This document shows, in pieces, positions 61,992 through 64,000 of a stretch of DNA of 64,000 nt; the stretch's first letter is position 1, and each line of letters opens with the position of its first letter. Position numbers and translations under genes: made by a program. A model generated the notes under the pieces. It searched no databases. It saw only the letters and a program-made list of their open reading frames with translations, and was not told the origin of the DNA. Origin of the DNA: Oxytricha trifallax (Eukaryota > Ciliophora > Spirotrichea > Sporadotrichida > Oxytrichidae). Location: contig ARYC01002578.1 of assembly GCA_000711775.1 (NCBI GenBank), positions 1 to 64,000 on the forward strand, read 5' to 3'.

Positions 61992-63890
61992 TCATTAGAA
62001 AATGCTTGAGCCTCCTGGAACAGACAGAGCGAGTGAGCTTGGCAAGTGATAGCTGCTCTCCTCCATTTACTCTTCAATCGTGTCTTCGTCATACACTGCG
62101 GGATTTATCAGCATGTAGTTAAAGCCATTTCCATTGCTGCTTGCAAAAGCAGTGTTTAGTGATATAAATAAATTAATTAGGATTCTTTAGATATTTTATG
62201 TGATGTTGAGGTGAAACCTCCGAGATTTTTGTTAGTAGTTGACTTTGAGGTATTTGCTAAAGAATTACTCCAAGTAATAGAATTATCAACTGAGAGAGAT
62301 TTGTTCTTTAGAGGCTCCATTGGAGAGAGCTCAGCGATATTTCTAGGGCTTATCATAAATGTGTTTTGACTTTAAAATACTGGTTAAGTCAAATGGTGAG
62401 AGTTATGAGAATGAAACATGTTAAATTGCTAATTGCTCACATAAAATAACTATAAAATTTAGTTTACAAGTATTATTTTAACATGACTTGGTGAAATATG
62501 GTGCTATTACTAATGAATTGGTAAGTGAACATTTCCGGTGATGATTGGTTTCATTTGAATGTTTTGGGTTGCTTAAATTTGATTACCCATCATTTAATGT
62601 TAGCTAAATTATTGATTTTGCATTAGCACATGTTGAAATTATATTTAGTTAATATAGTAACATAAAAATAATATCTTATAATTATATTTTAAAATAACAT
62701 GATCAGACATATGTCTCTATACATTTGTTGGTACTCTCTAAGCACTAAATATAGGTGCTTGATTAAAGCTGTTTCCGTTTATCATCATGGATATTAATAG
62801 GCATTTAATCAAATCAATATTTTTATAGTTTCATTATTTTACACTTTATCAAACGAGTAATCTATACTTGTCATATATAATGAGCGAAATTAATTTTGGC
62901 TACACAATGTAAGATGAAGGGTAATTAAAAATAGATTTAAAGATATCAGAGATGACATTTAAAGAACACTCTCCCTCTTTTGATTTGAGTTATTCTTGGT
63001 GAATTTCTTTGTTAATTTTTATATTTTCGTGTAAAATATCAATAAAATTTACTCCCTTATTCCAGTTTTAATAACCTTCAGAAATAATGAAATTTAATAT
63101 AAATGTTAACTCAATAAATTTTCCAAAAAACTTCTTGAACATGCTTTATGATCCTGAAGATACATCTATTGAATACAAACGAATAAATAATGTCGTCAAG
63201 CATTACTGACTAACTGTTTTCAATCAAATACCCCAAAAACTTTTTCTAATCCTTGATGTGATGAAATATCATCATGGATTAAGGAAAGATATTCAAGCCA
63301 TTTTAAGAATTAGTTGATTGAATTTGCTAATGCATCAAATGCCTATTAGTAGGTGATAAACTATGCACTTGAGGTCTCTAGTTATAAACCTAGCTGTTCA
63401 GAGGATGTGACATGTTGGTTTGATTAAAAGCTTAGATAGTAAGAGTTAAAAATAAAATATAAATCTACATTAGTTACATAAAGTCAGTGCATCAAGAAAA
63501 TTGAAAAATAATTTACTTTAAATATTTTATGATTAGATAGGCATGATATTATTTGGCGATTATAAGTGTGAAGGAATTGAGTAATTATTAATCTGTTGTT
63601 GTAACGTGTGAGCAAATTAAGGAGGCTGCAGTTAAACATTATTATTTGATTGATTTAAAGCATTTTATTTAGGATTCATATGGGGTAACTACTGGGGTGC
63701 GAGAGTATTTGGAAGTAAAATGCTTTCGTAAGGGTTTCTCATATCAACATTTCCGTGAGCGTAAGAGCACTTCTCCCCAAATTTGCACTTGCCCTCCCTT
63801 TCAAAATTTTTACAAGTCTAGGTTTTGTAATTGTTGTACGGGATATTCATCATTCGAAGGGTAACCTCTACTGGTAAAGTGTTAAAAATA
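61992..63890 (-). CDS. CCCH zinc-finger protein (TIS11-like), reaching toward the window end
   Basis: CCCH proteins bind AU-rich or other RNA and control mRNA stability. A finger with CX8CX5CX3H spacing is clear at ~63830-63740: YKTQTCKNFEREGKCKFGEK then CSYAHG, followed by NVDMRNPYE. The KT...C lead-in and the YAHG end are typical of the TIS11/C3H1 type. The rest is Gln/Asn/Ser/Pro-rich low complexity (LQPPQFAHTLQQQINNYSIP; MSHPLNSQVYNQRPQVHSLS; ISPRNIAELSPMEPLKNKSL) to TGA at 61992, after SSYHLPSSLALSVPGGSSIF. An intron begins near 63525 (GTAAATTATT) and ends before CTTTTAATCAAACC. The N-terminal exon, possibly with a second finger, is upstream of ~63880 or outside the window. Confidence 0.85.
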
Positions 63891-64000
63891 TAATTTCCAC
63901 TATATAATGATGATTTTAGTTTAGTGGCTAAAACGAATAGATTTAGACTTATACAAAGATTAAATTTTGATGCTCAAACAATCCATCAACCAACGATTTA

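Overview
This window looks like germline (micronuclear) DNA from a spirotrich ciliate of the Oxytricha/Stylonychia/Tetmemena type. Four observations support this. (1) Every convincing gene reads TAA and TAG as glutamine and stops only at TGA. (2) A complete 4.07-kb telomere-bearing element (TBE) is present, with CAAAACCCCAAAACCCC ends and an AAT target duplication, plus an adjacent TBE fragment and an older decayed one. (3) Several genes are interrupted by AT-rich segments bounded by 5-7 bp direct repeats (pointers). Removing each segment with one repeat copy restores frame and conserved protein sequence, which is how internal eliminated sequences (IESs) behave. (4) Short GT-AG introns (31-190 bp) coexist with these IESs. 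The species is inferred, not proven.

Layout. 1-8 kb is a nest of mobile DNA: the end of one TBE, a giant foldback element split by a LINE-like insertion with an 11-bp target duplication, then a full TBE carrying kinase/zinc-finger, 22-kDa and DDE transposase reading frames, all frameshifted. 8-24.4 kb is very AT-rich and essentially gene-free. It holds a decayed TBE, a perfect-length foldback (344-bp arms), a LINE 3' tail, a half copy of a MITE, and two copies of a MITE family with GGGGGGAAGTTTCCTGCAC-type ends and 8-bp target duplications. A glutathione S-transferase gene lies alone at 24.4-25.3 kb. 25.3-32.2 kb is again gene-poor, with a third MITE copy at 29 kb. A coiled-coil protein gene (712 aa) occupies 32.3-35.3 kb.

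36.9-43.7 kb holds four tandem, same-strand paralogous genes of an unrecognised ~160-aa family with a conserved phase-0 mini-intron. From 45.4 kb to the end the sequence is gene-dense: ASF1 histone chaperone (-), VPS39-like HOPS/CORVET subunit (+), RPB8 RNA polymerase subunit (+), MTR4-like exosome helicase (-, its N-terminal third missing here), an FCP1/SCP-type phosphatase (-) whose catalytic domain is interrupted by a 400-bp foldback MITE, and a CCCH zinc-finger protein (-, reaching the window end).

The housekeeping genes are not an operon. In this type of organism each would normally become its own macronuclear nanochromosome after IES removal. The main discoveries offered are: a MITE that is at once an intergenic repeat and an apparent IES inside a phosphatase domain; the split MTR4 gene; the tandem orphan family; and the nested foldback/LINE/TBE structure.
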